Virus record (IMG/VR): IMGVR_UViG_3300031754_000013
Span: 1 to 36,970 of that record
Source: a virus
Reading direction: 5' to 3' (one strand)
Length of the DNA: 36,970 nucleotides
The notes under the pieces were generated by a model. The model was not told the DNA's origin. It did no database searches and was given only the letters and a program-made list of their open reading frames with translations. The position numbers were made by a program, and so were the translations under genes. The stretch's first letter is position 1. Every line of letters begins with the position of its first letter. Of this stretch, positions 35,463 through 36,970 are shown in pieces.

Positions 35463-36134
35463 TTATGCCAACCTTAATGGATACCAGAGAGCCGCGCCGC
35501 TAGAAGTATCAAGGATGAAATCAACTGCGCTGCCCCCTGAAGTGGCTGTCCCGGTACGCGCGAACGCCACGCCCGTTCCGCCTCCGCCAGAAGTCCAAGC
35601 GCCAGCACCGTCAAAAATAATGGTGACGCGCGTGCCGTTGACGTAATTCTCTTCCGAGTTAGGACCGCTCTGGCTCAAGAGTGCAGAAGTAGGCGGTTGC
35701 ATGTTGGTGATACCAGTTGTCCCGCTCACGTGGAACAGCGAGCTGGGAGCAATGATGCTGGCCGCAGAAGCGATAACCGGCCCAGCAGTCTGGAAGCCGA
35801 TGTCCGGCTGCACGATTTGGAATGCCTTAATTGCAGGTACGAAGTTCTGGAAATCGTAATTCGTTCCAAAAATGACGTTGGTTAGCGCCGGATGAGGCAT
35901 GGCGCGAGTGCCCAGCATCCCACGCTTTACGTTGACCGGCGAAACACCGGAGCTAAATGTGCCGCTGATAACCTGCATCATCTCCTGGTCCGCTAGCACA
36001 TAGGTCTGAATGCCCACAGCGGGGTTGGTGGCGGCTTGGAAAATCGAGGCTGAGAAGCCTGTCCCTACCGTCACTGAGAACGAAGTATCGGTTGCCAGCA
36101 TTGCAGCTGTAGTCGTTGTATATGCAAAGGCCAT
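35463..36134 (-). CDS. Beta-rich virion protein candidate (223 aa)
   Basis: The 223-residue protein begins MAFAYTTTTAAMLATDTSFS and contains YVLADQEMMQVISGTFSSGV, NVKRGMLGTRAMPH, then a Gly/Ser-rich C-terminal half. The 'LADQEMMQV...V.RG..GT...AH' pattern is common in small virion proteins next to coat genes. Nine bases separate its ATG from the coat stop. Head or neck structural role inferred. Confidence 0.6.
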   Translation of the reverse strand: MAFAYTTTTAAMLATDTSFSVTVGTGFSASIFQAATNPAVGIQTYVLADQEMMQVISGTFSSGVSPVNVKRGMLGTRAMPHPALTNVIFGTNYDFQNFVPAIKAFQIVQPDIGFQTAGPVIASAASIIAPSSLFHVSGTTGITNMQPPTSALLSQSGPNSEENYVNGTRVTIIFDGAGAWTSGGGGTGVAFARTGTATSGGSAVDFILDTSSGAALWYPLRLA

Positions 36135-36143
36135 GTCGTCTCC

Positions 36144-36970
36144 TTATGCCATCACGCGGCAAGCAGTCTCGCCGTAGAGTGTCGCCCAGCCATATAGCAC
36201 GTCAAAGCGCCCTGGTAGACGGTCAGAGTTGATGTCGTAAGCCTTAATGTAGCGCATGGAAAGCCCAAGCTGGTCGCTCGATTTGCGCTCGGCCATGATA
36301 ACGCCGCCAGTCGGCAGAACCATGTCAGCCATGCCCAGGGTGAAGCTGCCTTTGTGGAAGCACAGACCTTGCGGTGAGTTTGTTCCGGCCGCGCCAAACA
36401 CATTGATGGAAGCGCCTGCGGCAGGGGCTGCCACTACGTTCTGGAACGGGCCGGAAAGCACGATGGCGGGAAAGATATTCGCGGTAGCAGCGCCGCCCGA
36501 TGAAGTTACGTCTGCTGTCAGCGTGAAGCATTGCAGCGACCCTGTGGAAGTCTTTTCCTGCGGGTTGACCGAATAGCAGCCGGTTGCTCCTGACCCGATG
36601 GTAAAGACGTTGGCCTTCTTGAATAGCGCGGTAACAGACCCAGCATTGGAAAGCACTAGCGATGAGCCTGACTGCCCACCAGCGTTGATAGTGATGGTTG
36701 TCGCCCCGTTCAAGGCTCCCACAGTGTTGATAGCGACGTTCTGGTCCATCGCCCAAGCTGCGCCGATAGCGTAGCCCATGTATCCTTCCTCGTACTGCTC
36801 GCGGATACGTTCGCTGGACTGGAACAAGCCCTTGAGAGCGTCGACGATGGGAGGCTCCATCGCCTGGTTGATGATAATCGCGCGAGGCGTCTTGGCAGCG
36901 GCGTTATCATTCAACTTCTGCATGGCTTGCAGGTAAGTGAGCAAAGCGTTGGGCGGAGTGCCGGGAGTTC
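36144..36970 (-). CDS. Major capsid protein, P22 coat family (C-terminal part)
   Basis: This continues the reading frame of 1-518 across the circular closure. It covers residues from about 131 on (LTYLQAMQKLNDNAAAKTPR, IIINQAMEPPIVDALKGLFQ, GYAIGAAWAMDQNV) to the C-terminus (SMRYIKAYDINSDRLPGRFD, VLYGWATLYGETACRVMA). The Pro-rich turn, AxDxNxDxxP-GRxDxLYG motif and 405-residue total all fit P22-type coat, including the HK97-like core with a family-specific insertion. The ATG at 36944 is internal, not the start. Confidence 0.93.
   Translation of the reverse strand, partial: TPGTPPNALLTYLQAMQKLNDNAAAKTPRAIIINQAMEPPIVDALKGLFQSSERIREQYEEGYMGYAIGAAWAMDQNVAINTVGALNGATTITINAGGQSGSSLVLSNAGSVTALFKKANVFTIGSGATGCYSVNPQEKTSTGSLQCFTLTADVTSSGGAATANIFPAIVLSGPFQNVVAAPAAGASINVFGAAGTNSPQGLCFHKGSFTLGMADMVLPTGGVIMAERKSSDQLGLSMRYIKAYDINSDRLPGRFDVLYGWATLYGETACRVMA
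36844..36970. repeat. Terminal direct repeat, right copy (circular closure)
   Basis: Identical to bases 1-127. Removing one copy leaves 36,843 bp as the unique circular genome. Confidence 0.95.

Overview
The window is a complete, circularly closed genome of a small tailed phage with a P22-type (podovirus-like) virion module. The first and last 127 bases are identical, so the unique genome is about 36,843 bp. The linear cut falls inside the major capsid protein gene, whose two halves lie at the two ends. Nearly every gene is on the minus strand, with frequent ATGA or TGATG start/stop overlaps. I see no integrase, CI-like repressor, tRNA, CRISPR array or reverse transcriptase. A strictly lytic phage that uses host polymerases is the simplest reading, though absence of recognised genes is weak evidence. 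The host is probably Gram-negative. Signal peptides ending in AFA|Q, FCCH-like repeats and a secreted protein ending in an 'EIHPV' motif remind me of Acidobacteriota and their phages; this is a guess.

Read in the minus direction, the map starts at the divergent intergenic region near 17.44-17.55 kb. Region 1 (17.43 to 12.1 kb) is early: a Cys/His mini-protein, a ribbon-helix-helix protein, an ERF-family annealing protein, several tiny zinc-ribbon or membrane proteins, a replisome-organiser-like protein and a possible helicase loader. Region 2 (12.06 to 9.0 kb) is an accessory string of coupled small genes: a PD-(D/E)XK-like nuclease, an ASCH-domain protein, a short helical protein of the crAss001_48-related type, and unknowns. 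Region 3 (8.5 to 0 kb, continuing from 36.97 to 36.14 kb) is packaging and head: small and large terminase, a His-rich protein, a GroES-like co-chaperonin, P22-type portal, small structural candidates, scaffold, a double-Cys4-domain protein and the coat protein. Region 4 (36.1 to 22.2 kb) holds neck, tail, ejection and adhesin genes: gp4-like adaptor, gp10-like hub, GNAT-like protein, three ejection-type proteins, a poly-glycine fibre and a 934-residue secreted-type protein. Region 5 (22.2 to 17.9 kb) is the lysis/membrane region: M15 endolysin, holin and spanin candidates, a striking period-3 cysteine protein and a secreted protein. It ends in a strong intrinsic terminator at 17.83-17.86 kb.

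The unusual layer is the load of selfish nucleases: six HNH or NUMOD4-HNH genes counted with one GIY-YIG (T5orf172) gene and one endonuclease VII-like gene, eight in all in 36.8 kb. Three lie on the plus strand (17.55, 26.20 and 32.90 kb), two of them wedged antisense between tail genes. Four of the eight have an extended -10-like motif 5-7 nt before the start codon, suggesting self-contained leaderless expression. Other points of note are non-AUG starts on key virion genes (TTG for coat, large terminase and adaptor; apparently ATA for the hub), a repeated C-terminus/Shine-Dalgarno cassette, a 31-bp direct repeat around the ASCH gene, and a motif shared by the scaffold and the adjacent GIY-YIG protein.
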